Positions 24,455 to 39,281 of a DNA stretch of 64,000 nucleotides are shown here, one piece after another. The notes below the pieces were generated by a model. It had not been told where the DNA came from. It did not search any database and saw only the letters and a program-made list of their open reading frames with translations. Origin of the DNA: Collybiopsis luxurians FD-317 M1 (lineage: Eukaryota > Basidiomycota > Agaricomycetes > Agaricales > Omphalotaceae); assembly GCA_000827265.1 (NCBI GenBank), contig KN834751.1, positions 440,113 to 504,112 on the forward strand, read 5' to 3'. Both the position numbers and the translations under genes were made by a program. How positions within the stretch are numbered: the first letter of the stretch is position 1; each line of letters begins with the position of its first letter.

Positions 24455-26928
24455 TCATACATCAACATCATCGTTACGATCCTTCTTTTTATGCCGCCGG
24501 CGCCTCTTCTGCGTTCCAGTACCGTCCTGAATACCGTCCTGAGCTTTGAGCTCCTCATCTCCAGATGTTCTCTTGCGTTTCAAATTTCCATTGAGTGTCG
24601 CATTTTCAGGGCCATCAGCTTCCTTCTCCTCACCCCCTGCGTCTGGATCTGCCGCCATCAACTTCATTTTCATCCTCTCTTTCTTACCTTTTCGCTTTTT
24701 GGGAGGCTTATCATCCTGCATTGCAACAGCTCCATCTCCGCCGTGCCTCCTCTCCGCAATTTTCCCCTTCAGTTCCTTCAGACGGTCACCTCTGTGGGAA
24801 TCCCATTTACCATCCTTTCGGTAAGGCGCAAACTTTTTGATGCCCATATACTCGTTGAGCTCGGCATCGGTCGCCATTAAGATCTCCGCAGGTGTCAGAT
24901 GGAAGGTTTGTGCTTGAACTTGTGTATAGTGAAATCTTGTAGGCATTCCACCGACCTAGGTTTTGACGGCTTTGAGGGGTATGTAAACGGCAAGGGCGCG
25001 GAGTTTGACGTACCATATCATTGAAATCCAAACCGTAGACGTCGTCCATGTATTCTTCGATCTTTCTTTTCCGCATCTCTTCCGTGCCATCCCATTCCTC
25101 ATCGTCAAACACTTTCTCCGCATCTGCATCCATCGCATCTACATCTACGCCGCTATCATCAACGGCCTCATCTTTGTTTTTCTTCTTCTTCTTCTTCTTG
25201 CTCTTGGTTTCTGCTTCAACGAATTCGCCTATATCTCCGATATCAATGTCGTCATCCCAAGTCGGTTTACTTTCCTCGTCGTCAGGGTCGTCGCCATAAA
25301 GTCCTGCCATCTGACGGTCATGAGCTTCAGGATCCCAGTCACCTTCAAGATCCAAATCTTGCAGAGCTTCGAGCCACAAAATGAACAGAGAGTCAAAAAT
25401 TGGCATAAGGTACCGAGAAACACACCTGGATCCTCCGTGAGCTTTTTACCACCTTCTTTTCCTATTCGATCCAACTTGGCCCGCAACTCCTTCATTTTGA
25501 GCGCCTTCAATCTTTTGACCTCTTCTTGTTTCTTTTGGAGTTCTTCTTGTTTCCGTTGCTTCCGACGTTCACGAGCCTGTTTTCTTGTCGTGTCTTCCCG
25601 TCGTACGAGGGAAGGAATGTTACGAGGATGCGTTTGGATGATAGCGGCGTCGCTGAAGCGGGGCTCGAGGGTTAGATAAAATAAAAGGTCAACGGAAAGT
25701 GCGATAGGCTTACGGTTCTTCGAACCGGAAATTATATGAGCTCTCGAAGCGGTCGACTATATCCTCAAAGTCATCCTCGTCGACTTCAGGGTCGGCGGTG
25801 GGAAGCATGTCACCTTCTTCAGGAGAGTAGCCCTCCTCAGCATCTTCTTCCTCTTCCAATGGCTCTCCTTTCTCTTTTCGCTTGGAAGAGATTACTTCTT
25901 TGTAGGTGGGCACACGATTCAAGGACCGGTCGATCCATCCACGATTGAGAATATAGCTAAAGATACACCAAGTTCAATGTGCGAGCTTTTACGGGATAAA
26001 CGAGATCTCTTACTTCATCAGGAACTCTTGCGCGTCGTCTTCAGATTTTGAAGGGTCCTTGCCTTTCTTTTTCTTCTTCTTTTCTTCTGCTGGCGAGAAA
26101 ACCTCGTCTTTCCAGGTGTTTCCCTCGACGGTAACCAAGTCCTTCAGATCTGTACCGACTTCCCGTTCTAGAAAAAGGCGATATTCTTCTTCTTCCCTTT
26201 CCAGCTCGTCCTTGGTCTTTTCACGAGGGACAAATAAATCATCGCCATCATCGTTGTCTTCGCCTACTTGATTGAAGGCGACAATTGCCTCTGCTCGTAG
26301 GCGACGCTGCTCCTCAGCATGGGTTAGCACCTCTGGGGAAGGTGAACGAGAATCAGATTGAAGCTGGGCTTCTAGGGCGACTTGGCGAAGAGTGATAGGT
26401 TTTGACTGGGAACGTTAGCTGAATCCGCACCGTATGGAGTGAAATATACATACCTTGTCCTTTGGTTGTTTAGTGATGGGTTTGGCTGACCCAAGCTTCC
26501 TCTCTTCCTCTTTGAAGAGAATCGGAAAGTTAATATAATTCAGGCGAAGTAAAGTAGCAAACCCACCTTCAAAAATTCCAGATTTGGAATTATATATTTC
26601 TGGGTCTTTTCGTTTAATTCGTGCAAGGGTACGCAGAATGGCGGCGTCGACCGCAGGAGTTAGTTCTTCACCATCTTCATCTTCATCCTCATCAGACTCC
26701 GAATCAGATTCAGATCCAGATTCTTCTTCTCCGTCCGAACCGTATTTCAGTTTCACTGCACAAATGGTTGGTGCAAAGGGAGCTATAGCAGGGTAAGATG
26801 CACACACATTTTTCGAGCTCTTCGCGTTCCTTCTTGTATTGAAATGCTTTGGCATAGTGTTCATTGATTGTAAGCTGAAATTCAGAGTCGGAATCCGCGT
26901 CTGAAAGCAGCTTGTCGTTGTCGGACAT
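24455..26928 (-). CDS. KRI1: KRI1-like ribosome biogenesis protein
   Basis: Kri1 is a nucleolar factor needed for 40S subunit assembly with Krr1. The protein starts MSDNDKLLSDADSDSEFQL at 26928. Order of features: an acidic stretch (SGSESDSESDEDEDEDGEEL), the conserved block AILRTLARIKRKDPEIYNSK and SGIFEEEERK, KPITLRQVALEAQL, a long charged coiled coil, and EFLMNYILNRGWIDRSLNR. Next comes EDIVDRFESSYNFRFEEPDA followed by HPRNIPSLVRREDTTRKQAR. The C-terminal Kri1 domain has EEYMDDVYGLDFNDMVGGMP, TRFHYTQVQAQTFHLTPAEI and MGIKKFAPYR. The tail is lysine and arginine rich. Several short introns are present. It shares a 111-base divergent spacer with SEC13. Confidence 0.94.
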
Positions 26929-27039
26929 GGAGGCAAGAAGCAGGAAAAAAATATCTTATCTTATCTAAAACGCTGTGGATTTAGGCGCTCACCTGTATCC
27001 TCTTTTGCCACGTCCACCACCAACACGAGTATACGCGCG

Positions 27040-28334
27040 ATGGTATGTCCCAAATACTTTGAAAATTGTCTACTCTATAGCTCAGTAACATGTTTAGCCT
27101 TCAGCGACGGTGTCCGACTCTGTCCCTATTGAAACCGCTCATGAAGATATGATTGTACGTCAATCAATTTTCAGCACACCCAACCCAGTTTCTTATTATC
27201 GAGCCAGCATGATGCTCAACTAGACTATTACGGAAAACGCCTAGCGACATGCTCCTCAGATAGAACCGTCAAAGTTTTTGATGTTGTCGATGGAGATGCT
27301 TCCAAAACTACTGCTGGACATACGCTGAAAGGGTGCGTGTAGTTTGCAAATTTTTAAAAAGCCAATGGCCAATATTCCGTCTAGACACACAGGCCCTGTT
27401 TGGCAAGTTGCCTGGGCACACCCAAAATTTGGTCATATATTGGCATCTTGTTCGTATGACGGCAAAGTTTTAATTTGGAAAGAACAAGGCCAAGGTTCGG
27501 CGGGTGGATGGTCAAAAGTTGGCGAACACACATTGCATACTGCCTCCGGTACGTCTCGATATCGTTATTCTGTCTTTATGCACGTTAACTGATCCTTGTA
27601 GTCAACTCTGTTTCGTGGGCTCCTCATGAGCTCGGAGCTATGCTCGCCTGCGCGTCTTCTGACGGAAAAATATCTGTTCTCACTTTCAAAGGCGCGTTAA
27701 AATCCATCCTTGCGCTTTTTCTTGTTCTTATATGACATTTGCAGACGACGGCAGCTGGGTGGCCGACATTTTCAATGGACACGCTATTGGCTGCAACGCC
27801 GTTTCTTGGGCTCCAGCCGTTCTCCCCGGCTCACTTATAACCCCCCAACAACAATCAGTCCCTGGCCAACAATCCCAGACTCAATCCGTAAAGCGTTTCG
27901 CTAGCGCTGGTTGTGACAATCTCGTCAAAATCTGGGGATATCGCGAAGACTCTCAATCGTGGGTGGAAGAAGAGACGCTAGAAGGACACGCTGACTGGGT
28001 CAGAGACGTTGCATGGGCTCCAAATATTGGGTTACCAAAAAGCTACATCGCCACTGCGTCGCAAGACAAGACGGTCTTGATTTGGACGAAGGATACGCCA
28101 TCTTCACCCTGGGTCAGGACGGCTCTCGATCCGTCTTCTGCTCTCACCTCGCCTACACCTGCGCCCGGTACCACTACACCAGGAACTTCTGGTAAGTTCC
28201 CTGATGTTGTCTGGCGAGTATCTTGGAGCCTTGCGGGCAACTTGCTTGCAGTCAGCTGCGGGGATGGTAAAGTCACTCTTTGGAAGGAGAACTTGAGAGG
28301 TGTCTGGGAATGCGTTAGCGACATGAACAGCTAA
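27040..28334 (+). CDS. SEC13: COPII coat / nuclear pore protein SEC13
   Basis: SEC13 is a six-bladed WD40 propeller. It pairs with SEC31 in the outer COPII coat and with nucleoporins in the nuclear pore Y-complex. Spliced exons read [123 protein letters not shown] and [12 protein letters not shown]. The last part is [20 protein letters not shown] and [14 protein letters not shown], ending VSDMNS. The only frame-consistent start I find is an ATG at 27040-27042 immediately followed by GTATGT, so the first coding exon would be the start codon alone. Confidence 0.95.
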
Positions 28335-28503
28335 ATGTACAATATTCCGCGTTACTGTATTCTTATTTCTTTGATTTCGCGCGACATCCGCAAGAGGAGA
28401 AATAAAATTACCGCGTAAGATGAGCGTTGGTCTATTATTAAGTATCTGTCGCCCGTATGCTTCTAGTAGATCTACCGTACTTTTCCGACTTCTAGATATT
28501 CTT

Positions 28504-31401
<2,898 letters not shown>

Positions 31402-31594
31402 TTTAGGTTGGTTATGAAGACAGGTCGATATTCACGAGCAGGCTGCCCTTGGGGTCGCTGCCTAACGTCCACAAGGTGTCCCGACGTTATCCGAGGTGTT
31501 GTCAATGGACAAGTTAAAAAAAATTCCAAGGCGGTCCGGCCGGCGATATGATGGACTTGGAAAAATTCAATTCAGTCGCCTCGTTCATTGTACC

Positions 31595-33856
31595 ATGACC
31601 ATGGGCAGAACCAGTAAGCCTTTGCCAATTCATCCTCTGCTCAAAATCTGACCTCGACTCAGAATCTAGAAAGCCAACACTGCCATTAAAATCAAGTATG
31701 AATGTCAATCTTCATATATTGCTTGAAAATCGACCTGCTATTTTCAGAGCTTAAGAAAGATCCTGGTGTCCCAAAATTACCAGATTTGAAGCAAAGAAAT
31801 GAAGCCAAGCAGCGAGCTAGAACTGTATGTATTCTCTAAGAGGTTTATCTCCCGCTGACCCTCGCTCGGTGTAGAATCCTCCAACTCACAGATCCGACCG
31901 TGATTCTATAATGGCATCTGAGCCAACGCTCTCTTCCTTGGCTCGTATGGCTTCCGAAGCTGAGAATGCTTATTCCTTTGCCCAGAATGGCTCCGAAGAT
32001 CAAGGCCCTTCATCGTCCAGTGGTAAAGTACTTTATTATTCATCAAGGCTACATATGTAACACGCGTGGTAGACAAGACGAAGGAACAAATTCGCAAACA
32101 CTATCTGCGGACTCTACACAAAGTGATCGACGAAGCTGATATCATCATCTTGGTTTTGGATGCAAGAGATCCAGAGGGGTGCAGAAGTCGATTGGTAGAA
32201 GAGGAGGTTAGACGGCGAGAGAGTGAAGGGAAAAAGCTCGTTTTTGTGCTGAACAAGGTTGGTAAGTGGCTATCGAACCTCTTTCATGATCCCGTCACCT
32301 TATTGATTCCATTCTCAGACTTAATTCCTCGCGACAATGCTCAAGCTTGGCTTAAACATCTCCGACATTCTACACCTACTCTACCTTTCCGATCCCCATC
32401 AGCTGCTCAACACCAGCGGACAAATATCTCCTCGTCAACCGCACCAGCCCTTCTCAAACTCTTGAAAGCGTACAAGCCAAAAGCAAGCAGTGTGACTGTC
32501 GGAGTGGTCGGGTATCCTAACGTAGGTAAAAGTAGTCTGATCAACAGCTTGAAGAGAAACAAGGTCAGTTAATATCTTCCCACACCACAACGCCAACCAG
32601 TATTTTCCTCTAGGTCTGTGCTGTCGCAGCCCAACCAGGCCACACCAAGGATCTTCAATCGGTTCAACTTGAACGTGGAATGAGGATCGTAGACTCACCT
32701 GGGGTGGTATTTGATGACGACGACGAAGATTTCAAGGGCCAGAAAAAGGGGAGCGTTCTCTTAAGAAATGTGGTCAAGGTGGAGGATGTCGATGATCCCA
32801 TCGCTGTCGGTGAGTTTTAGCGCGTTATCGAGAGAGGTGAAGGACTGACCGACAACACTGATAGTTGAAGAAATTCTGATCCGTACAGAAAAAGAAACTA
32901 TACAAAAAATTTATTCCCTTCCTGATTATAATGCAACGCTGGAATTTTTGACCATGTTGGCTCTAAGTAGTGGCAGATTACTCAAGGTAGACTCGGCTAC
33001 GATTTTTTGGATTTCCTCTTACCCCCGCTTTTCTCCAGGGTGGAACACCAGACGTGACAGCATCAGCTCGTCAAGTAATTACAGATTGGAATTATCAAAA
33101 AATTCCCTATTGTTCTGCCCCTCCGGCGATACATCCTTCATCTATACCTTCCACCGTACCCCCTTTGGGGACTCAGCAGGAACACGTCATCGCACCTGGA
33201 GCAGAGAACGTGGGACACGCCCAGATTCTGACGGAGTTTTCCAAACCTTTCGAATTGGAAGGGCTATTCGGTGCTGCGGATCAAAAGGCGTTCGGTGGCG
33301 ACGCTGCTACTGATATAAATATGGATGGCGCTACAGATGAAGATGGGGACGAGATGTTTTGGGACGCCAATGAGATTTTTGAGAACGACCAAGAAGATGT
33401 CGGGATGCAAGAGGATGATCAGTAAGTCTATTGTCTGTCTTTACAACCAGAGATGCTCATGTATATTCCTCTGTCAGGACTATTTCTCCGGAAGCATTCG
33501 CGGCGAGACGGACGTCTCTCGGCAAGCGCGCGCGTTCTCCATCCGTGCTTTCAACACAAGCATCAATATTACAGGTGAACTCCGATGCTGACATGCGTTC
33601 ATATCATTTTCGCCAGCCGAAACGTCAACGAAAATCCAAACTTATTCCAGACTACGATGCCCCTCCTGACACACACGTATTGGAAAGAATGGGAAAGAGC
33701 AACCCGTTGAATAGGAGGGTGCTGAAGAAGGAGAGGAAGAGGGAGAGGAGGTTGGCTGGACTCGCGCGAAGAGCAGGTGCCGACGGCACGAGCGGGGGAG
33801 GGATGGAAGTGGATGATAGTACTGCTGGGGATTTGGCTTCTACGTTTATAGCTTAG
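31595..33856 (+). CDS. NUG1: NUG1-type nuclear/nucleolar GTPase for 60S ribosome assembly
   Basis: The order of GTPase motifs is circularly permuted. LVLDARDPEGCRS and VFVLNKVDLIPRDNAQAWLK (G4) come before VGVVGYPNVGKSSLINSLKR (G1) and RIVDSPGVVFDDDDE (G3), as in the YlqF/NUG1/NOG2 group. The N-terminus (MTMGRTKSRKPTLPLKSKLK, then DPGVPKLPDLKQRNEAKQRA) is basic. LRTLHKVIDEADIIILVLDA identifies the NUG1 branch. After the GTPase come DWNYQKIPYCSAPP, an acidic segment, and a very basic tail (LKKERKRERRLAGLARRAGA). The protein should act on pre-60S particles. Introns are short, and the stop is at 33856. The start at 31595 sits 193 bases from the MEF1 start on the other strand. Confidence 0.92.
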
Positions 33857-34125
33857 ATGAAATATGACTTTTCGTCAGACGAGTACTTTGATGCTCGAAT
33901 CAGTATATCTCGCTTTGGCCTTCGTGCGAATATGATAAGCGCCATTCGTTTCTCGACGTCGGTTCCCGGACTCGTGAGGGTTTTCCCTCCAATCAGCTGG
34001 GTAGATTTACCTCAAAATTTCAAAAAAGAAAGGAAAAAAGAAAGAAAGAAAGAGAATGGTGTGTAAACTTGGTCAAAGATACTGAGGGCACTTATCCATC
34101 AGTACCGCTACCACATCTCAAAGTC

Positions 34126-34392
34126 ATATCAAAATTGTCTTCTAACATAGTGACAATAATTACTGAATAAGTCATAACTATGTACACACAATACCTANNN
34201 NNNNNNNNNNNNNNNNNNNNNNNNNNNNNNNNNNNNNNNNNNNNNNNNNNNNNNNNNNNNNNNNNNNNNNNNNNNNNNNNNNNNNNNNNNNNNNNNNNNN
34301 NNNNNNNNNNNNNNNNNNNNATATCAAAATTGTCTTCTAACATAGTGACAATAATTACTGAATAAGTCATAACTATGTACACACAATACCTA
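34126..34392. repeat. 72-base direct repeat on both sides of an assembly gap
   Basis: The 72 bases at 34126-34197 recur without a mismatch at 34321-34392, separated by 123 undetermined bases (34198-34320). The copies start 195 bases apart. An exact repeat touching both edges of a gap suggests a tandem array that the assembler could not resolve. True copy number and gap length are unknown. Confidence 0.9.
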
Positions 34393-34964
34393 ATATAGAT
34401 CTACAATTCTATGTTTTCCCTCCACTTCTGCTGCCAATGTCCCATTAGCCCCTCTGCAGCCTTCAGTCTGACCACATTTCATACAAGCAACTGTGCATGG
34501 CAAGAGACAGCACAAGATATCACTATTACTGGAGCATTCTCATTGGCAGCAGCAGCAGGGGCCTATCTCTGCTACTTTATTCTTTCTCACCACCTCTTCC
34601 TTGCCTGGCCTTCCTCTTTGCAATGCATCAAGTGCTCAAGGTCCATCTTTGCAACCCGGTGGCCAACCCATTATTGCAGATATATATAGAGTTTTGTGAC
34701 AAGAGATCCAGCGATTCCTTGAGCGATGTGTCAAAACAGATTTATGAAGTGCGCAAAATGCAAAGAAGGCGAGTTTCAAATCATCACAGGCCACGTGAAT
34801 GTTATCTGGTGGTTGTCTCACCACTGGTGAATTTTCAGTTACAGCGCCATACTGCTTAGCTCATTTGGCCCAGAGATAATCTCAATGACTGTATTTACTA
34901 AACAGAAGTATATTAATTTTTTTTATCTACATGTACAAGCACTAGAAGCGGCACCAGAGACAAT

Positions 34965-35012
34965 TTATCTGGTCGTGGCCAGATAACTGGCCAGATAACA
35001 TGTTATCTGGCC
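34965..35012. repeat. Palindromic cluster of TTATCTGG / CCAGATAA words
   Basis: TTATCTGG (34965-34972) pairs with CCAGATAA (34979-34986). Just after it, GGCCAGATAACA (34989-35000) is directly followed by its exact reverse complement (35001-35012), a perfect 24-base palindrome. A further TTATCTGG lies at 34802-34809. The words contain the GATA-factor core AGATAA, but a mobile-element terminus is equally possible. Confidence 0.75.
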
Positions 35013-35254
35013 GTGGGAACCCAGCGGATCGGAGCATAAGCCCTCGTGAGCAGCCTGAAAGCCAATGGCTGGTATGCATTTTCTATGCGGATGCTCAACG
35101 ATTGAGATCAGATTTACTTGGTGGGTAAGTATGCGGATGTCAGGCTGGCCTTCCTACAATGGGGAAAACGCGGATGGCCATACAGAAATCGTGCTGATCA
35201 ACTCTGTTCATGCCCCTGTGTGTTCTCTTAGCTAGTGTTCGAGCAAACATTGCT

Positions 35255-35298
35255 ATCCTGAGCAAACAGATATCCTGAGCAAACATCCTGAGCAAACA
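35255..35298 (+). repeat. Triplicated ATCCTGAGCAAACA direct repeat
   Basis: The 14-base word ATCCTGAGCAAACA occurs at 35255-35268, 35272-35285 and 35285-35298, the last two sharing one base. A partial copy (GAGCAAACAT) lies just upstream near 35241. It sits about 125 bases before the start codon of the membrane-protein gene. Confidence 0.85.
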
Positions 35299-35421
35299 GT
35301 GCCTCAGGGCGCTTTCAAGCTGCGCATGAGCGCTTGTGAACAAGTCATAATTCATTTTTTGCATTGGCGGAACCGCAGCACTTGTCAATGACAATCTATT
35401 CATTTCCCTTTGCCTCTCACC

Positions 35422-37402
35422 ATGATTCTGCTCGATGACTGTGATGAGAATGCTTCCTTGAAAGCTAGGGTCAACGGCGTTCCACTATCTGAGTCGGTCC
35501 AAACGGAAATGACGCAGCTTCTGGATACCGAAGACAGCATTTCTCTCGTTTCAAACCCGTATTCAGCACCTTCTGTGTCTGATCTACCCCCTCCTTACCT
35601 TTCTAGAACTTCCCTCTCACTCCCCAGTTCAAGTTCAAATTCCGCCGTTGACCCAGAAGCTCAGCATGAGGATGATAGCCATTCTACAAGCCCACGTAGA
35701 AGGCGAAAGGCTTTTAAAAAGCGATTGAAAAAGCCTCTTATATTTCTTCTCGCAATGTCTCTTATAGCACTGGTGACATTCAGCGATGCTTGGATAGCAG
35801 AATGGAATTTAATTTCAGAATGGAACTTGTCCGATGTGCGTACCCTTCGAGTTGGTCTGCGACCTGGGTAGGTGTTCATACCTTCCATAGTTTCGTTTTT
35901 CAGGCTGGATAAACGCAAGTTCTCTTCATCTGATTCACTGGTCTGTTTTAACTCGAACTCCTTTCACTAGCAAGATCCCAATTCTATGAGTAACGTTACA
36001 GTAAGTACCTCGCGTCTAGCATGCTAATTCAGCCACGGACGCGTTTTTTAGTTAAATATCCTTGAAGAAGAACTGGGTCTTGCTTGCGTTAAAAATGCTT
36101 CATGGTCCGGGGGAGTACGTCGACAAGAGTCACTTTCATCTGCAGATACTTCCTTCGAAATCCCATTATCGGACGTTGCGTCCTTTGCGCTCTTTTCTCG
36201 AGGGCCGGGAATATCAGGCGAAGTGAGAATTATTGACTTTGGGCTTGACTCAAACGTGGCGAAAGTCTATGTTACAATAACGCCACTGACTAAGCGCTTG
36301 AAACTGAAAGACCGAGTGCGTGTATGTCTTGTAGAGGGATCATCGGGGCCCAGTTCGGGGCTTGGTATCTTTGTGAGTGCTACTGCGTTCACTTTACCAC
36401 CTCATTATGCTAAGAAGCCCGGAAGTCTTCTGCGCCAAACGATGCAAATGATGAAGATCTATTCCATTTCGAAGTGACTGTCTTGCTTCCATCCTCTAAC
36501 GGCGAAACAAACTTCGATTTTCTCACCAATCTACCAAAATTTGCTCACAAGTTCGAGACAGAGGATCTCGTGTTCAGAAGCGTAGATATCACAACTTCGG
36601 GAAAGTCTGTCGTTTCCGTTTCTGTAAGTAAATCGCGCGGACTTTCTGTTTATCTGGTTCAATTTTGCTCTTCCAGCCTCTCCGAGCTGACATCTTGAGT
36701 ATCAAGACCTCGGACGGACCAATTAAGGGCGTGTTCAATGCTTCTCAATCGCTGATAATTCAGACTTCGAACAACTATATCGACGCGAATGTCACACTTT
36801 TCAATGATGGAGTTGAACCGACTAGACTAGCCATGTCGAATTCTGGCTCGTGAGCCTTCATCTAGATCTTATCATTCTGAAAACACACTTACAGCGCATC
36901 TTCCAGAGAAATCCGTTCCACAATAAATCTCCTATCTCAGCTAAATATTCTTGAGCACCCCAAATATAACATTGCTATCACAGCACCCAATACGGAATTG
37001 AAGCTTATGATTCCTTCGACACCTCCACATGCCGACTTGCGACTACACGCAAGTACAACGGAGAAAGCGTCTGTCGTCTCTCTGTCTTCCCAATATGAGG
37101 GGCATTTCTTTTTGGAGAGCACTGGGTTCGGTCACAGCCCTGTACTCCTAGACGCCGCTGCGGATGGCCGGGTCTCATCGAGCGGTAATCCAGAGGGGCC
37201 TATCACGCAGCTGATCGAATCGGATGGTTTGGACGAGGGTAGGCTGGTTTTGGAGGGTTCTCGAAGGATGGTGCAGAGCGATGTTCCGCGAGATGCACTT
37301 GCGCTTCCTTTGACTTCTTCGCTCAAGGTCACGACGAGGAATGCACATAATACCCTAATTTTATTGAAGGTTAGCATGCTTCGCTTATGGATAATACATT
37401 AA
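35422..37402 (+). CDS. Single-pass membrane protein with a large beta-rich extracytosolic domain
   Basis: The ATG at 35422 gives MILLDDCDENASLKARVNGV, then a Ser/Pro-rich cytosolic region and a basic stretch (PRRRRKAFKKRLKKP). One membrane helix follows at about residues 105-125 (LIFLLAMSLIALVTF), so the rest should be outside the cytosol. That part has LNILEEELGLACVKNASWSG, VYVTITPLTKRLKLKDRVRV, FRSVDITTSGKSVVSVS and ADILSIKTSDGPIKGVFNAS. These repeating beta strands resemble the DUF4097 adhesin-like fold (weak). Multiple short introns; the exons at 35840-36060 are uncertain. The stop may be at 37402, or a last intron may place a TAA immediately after its acceptor near 37420. Function unknown. 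Confidence 0.7.
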
Positions 37403-37965
37403 TACTAAATCTGGCACATAGTAAGTTATAACTTTAATTTCGTAATAAGGAAACCTTTCCCCGTTTCACCCACTCTTTTGGTTGGTCGATATGCTATGTA
37501 TACTTGTTTTATTATTTGCTGTATCTTGTGATAGATTATTGTCCGATTTTTTTTCTTCAATGTTCGACTATATGGGCTAGTGTGGATGTCGGACTTGTAA
37601 ACCGCAGTTGCAAGCGCTGATGGGCTTGTCATTTTGGACTCCAAGGAAGACTCGGAGCTTGAGGGAATGCAATCTTCAGCCACACACGCTCAACAGCCTG
37701 TCATCTTCAATGAGCTGAAAAGCTGTTGCAACCCGGTGTGCTACCAATAGCACAATATATTTCCGTCATCCCTAAAACCTTCCCTAGTATCATACAAGAG
37801 CCCATAGGTATCGGAACAAAATACGGAGTATACACAAGGCATAACAGGATATAAAAATACAACCTGGGTATACGCTATAATTTGAATAAGTAACGCAGTC
37901 CAATAGAATAAATCTCCGCGTCGACCGAAAATGGAGAGAGAGGAATCGAGCGGTCTGTCGGATGT
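37403..37965. other. Convergent spacer
   Basis: About 560 AT-rich bases between two stop codons. Contains 3' ends only as far as can be seen; no gene or clear repeat. Confidence 0.5.
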
Positions 37966-38841
37966 TTATGACGTGGTCGAACTCGGAGACAGTGGAGATA
38001 TCGGGGTCAGAGGAGATACAGGATAGAGCTTTTCGTCCTCAATGCTGCTCCTCTGACTTCCAGCGGACTTGAGACTCATGTACTCCTCCATACCCGATTT
38101 GGAAGTTGATAGTTCTCGGAGATTAATGACAAGGACAGCTTCTGTCGATACATTGCTTTTTGAATGAAGTGGAAGGGCGATTGCTTTGTCAATAGGAAAA
38201 AGTCGATTTAGACACCACTCTGAGGCGAAATGGAAAAAGCACATACTGGATTGACGATCCAAACTACCTTGCATTTTCCGAAGATTTTCCAGCGTGTACG
38301 ATTCAGTCGAAGCCAAAATTGTAGTAGTTTTCGAAAATCTCGAACGTGTCTTCACGTGGAAAGAAACTGTTGCAAGTGGAGAGAGCCATATTCTATAAAA
38401 GCTGTTTAGTTCCAAATGCGATAATGAAAAAAGAAAGTTTTGAATCCAGCTGACACTCACGGCCCGAGATTGTCAAACCACTCTGGTTCATGTTCGCTTT
38501 TGCACTTCACAGGTGACGTTGTGAGGTACGCTTTATCTTTGGGTGAATCCCCTGTCACTCGCATGGCTACAAAGGCATTGCTGGGTCTTTTGCCTTGGGC
38601 TTTGGCGGAAAGAAATTTCTGGGTTCCGACGACTGCATGCACATTGCAAGGATGAGTTGGCTGAGACTGTTTCCAGAGAGCTGGATAGGGAACTGACCAT
38701 GGAATTGGACACGCTGAGAGGCCTCAGAGTCACTGAATAAAACGAAAATCAGTCAACCTCATCGAATGGAAAGACGGCGAGGTATACACACCCTACGCAG
38801 AGCTGGACGGCAAGAGTATTCATGTCGAGTAATTCAACCAT
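37966..38841 (-). CDS. C2-domain-like protein of unknown function
   Basis: My model starts MVELLDMNTLAVQLCVG at 38841 and jumps by an intron to the exon beginning at 38632 (VGTQKFLSAKAQGKRPSNAF, VAMRVTGDSPKDKAYLTTSP). It then runs through CKSEHEPEWFDNLGPIWLSP, LATVSFHVKTRSRFSKTTTI and LHSKSNVSTEAVLVINLREL. The alternation of 'NAFVAMRV', 'TSPVKCKSEHEPEWFD' and 'ATVSFHVKTRS' looks like a C2 beta sandwich, which often binds phospholipid or calcium. The tail is Ser/Pro rich (PVSPLTPISPLSPSSTTS). Several intron edges are guesses, and the first intron is long for this genome, so an extra exon is possible. Confidence 0.55.
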
Positions 38842-39281
38842 AGCAAACTGTGAAATGGAAAGTGGGATGTGTGGATGAAGAGTGGAGTGGGGGTTTAAAT
38901 AGCTATCTGATTTCGGGACTGTAAATTTTATTGAAAAGAGCTGTACAACCCAACATCTTGTTACCAAATTGAGTTTGCAACCTTGACAGCTTAGTTTCCA
39001 GATCAAGGCACCAATGGGAAAATGGCGTGCTTGCGGGTTGGTCCAAGGCCGGCATAGCCTGTCCCAGTCATGTAGGGTGACTCTTGCTCCTTAGCTGTAT
39101 CGTATATGATCCGCAGCCCATCGTTTGTCACTGCTCGCTGCGGGAAGCGATGAGCAAAGGCGTCGGGGGGTCGGAAGTAAAGCTGCAATAACCGGTCGAC
39201 AAACTATGTTGTACCCATTTACAGCCGCAATTTAATTTGAAAGTGGCACGGGCACGTGGGAACCATACCCTCATCCTCACC
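38842..39281. other. Divergent intergenic region
   Basis: About 440 bases between the C2-like gene (leftward) and the coiled-coil gene (rightward). It should contain both promoters. No gene or repeat recognised. Confidence 0.5.

Larger units (their letters stand above)
33857..35421. other. Repeat-bearing intergenic region with an assembly gap
   Basis: About 1.56 kb without a convincing gene. It holds a GAAA-rich purine tract (about 34022-34056), a gap flanked by two identical 72-base copies, a cluster of TTATCTGG words with a perfect palindrome, and three copies of a 14-base direct repeat. The stretch 34411-34860 has plausible-looking frames on both strands but no recognisable protein. It may be an old mobile element, which I cannot name. 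Confidence 0.6.

Noticed and set aside
25005..25679. 224-codon plus-strand frame inside KRI1
   Set aside because: Antisense to the charged KRI1 coding sequence; its Phe/Ser/Leu-rich composition is the mirror of Glu/Lys-rich codons.
33990..34060. GAAA-rich tract as a possible regulatory element
   Set aside because: Simple purine microsatellite just after the NUG1 stop; nothing beyond low complexity supports a function.
34411..34860. Plus-strand frames of 90-120 codons right of the gap
   Set aside because: Low-complexity, overlapping in several frames, no start context, splice pattern or family resemblance. Probably repeat DNA.
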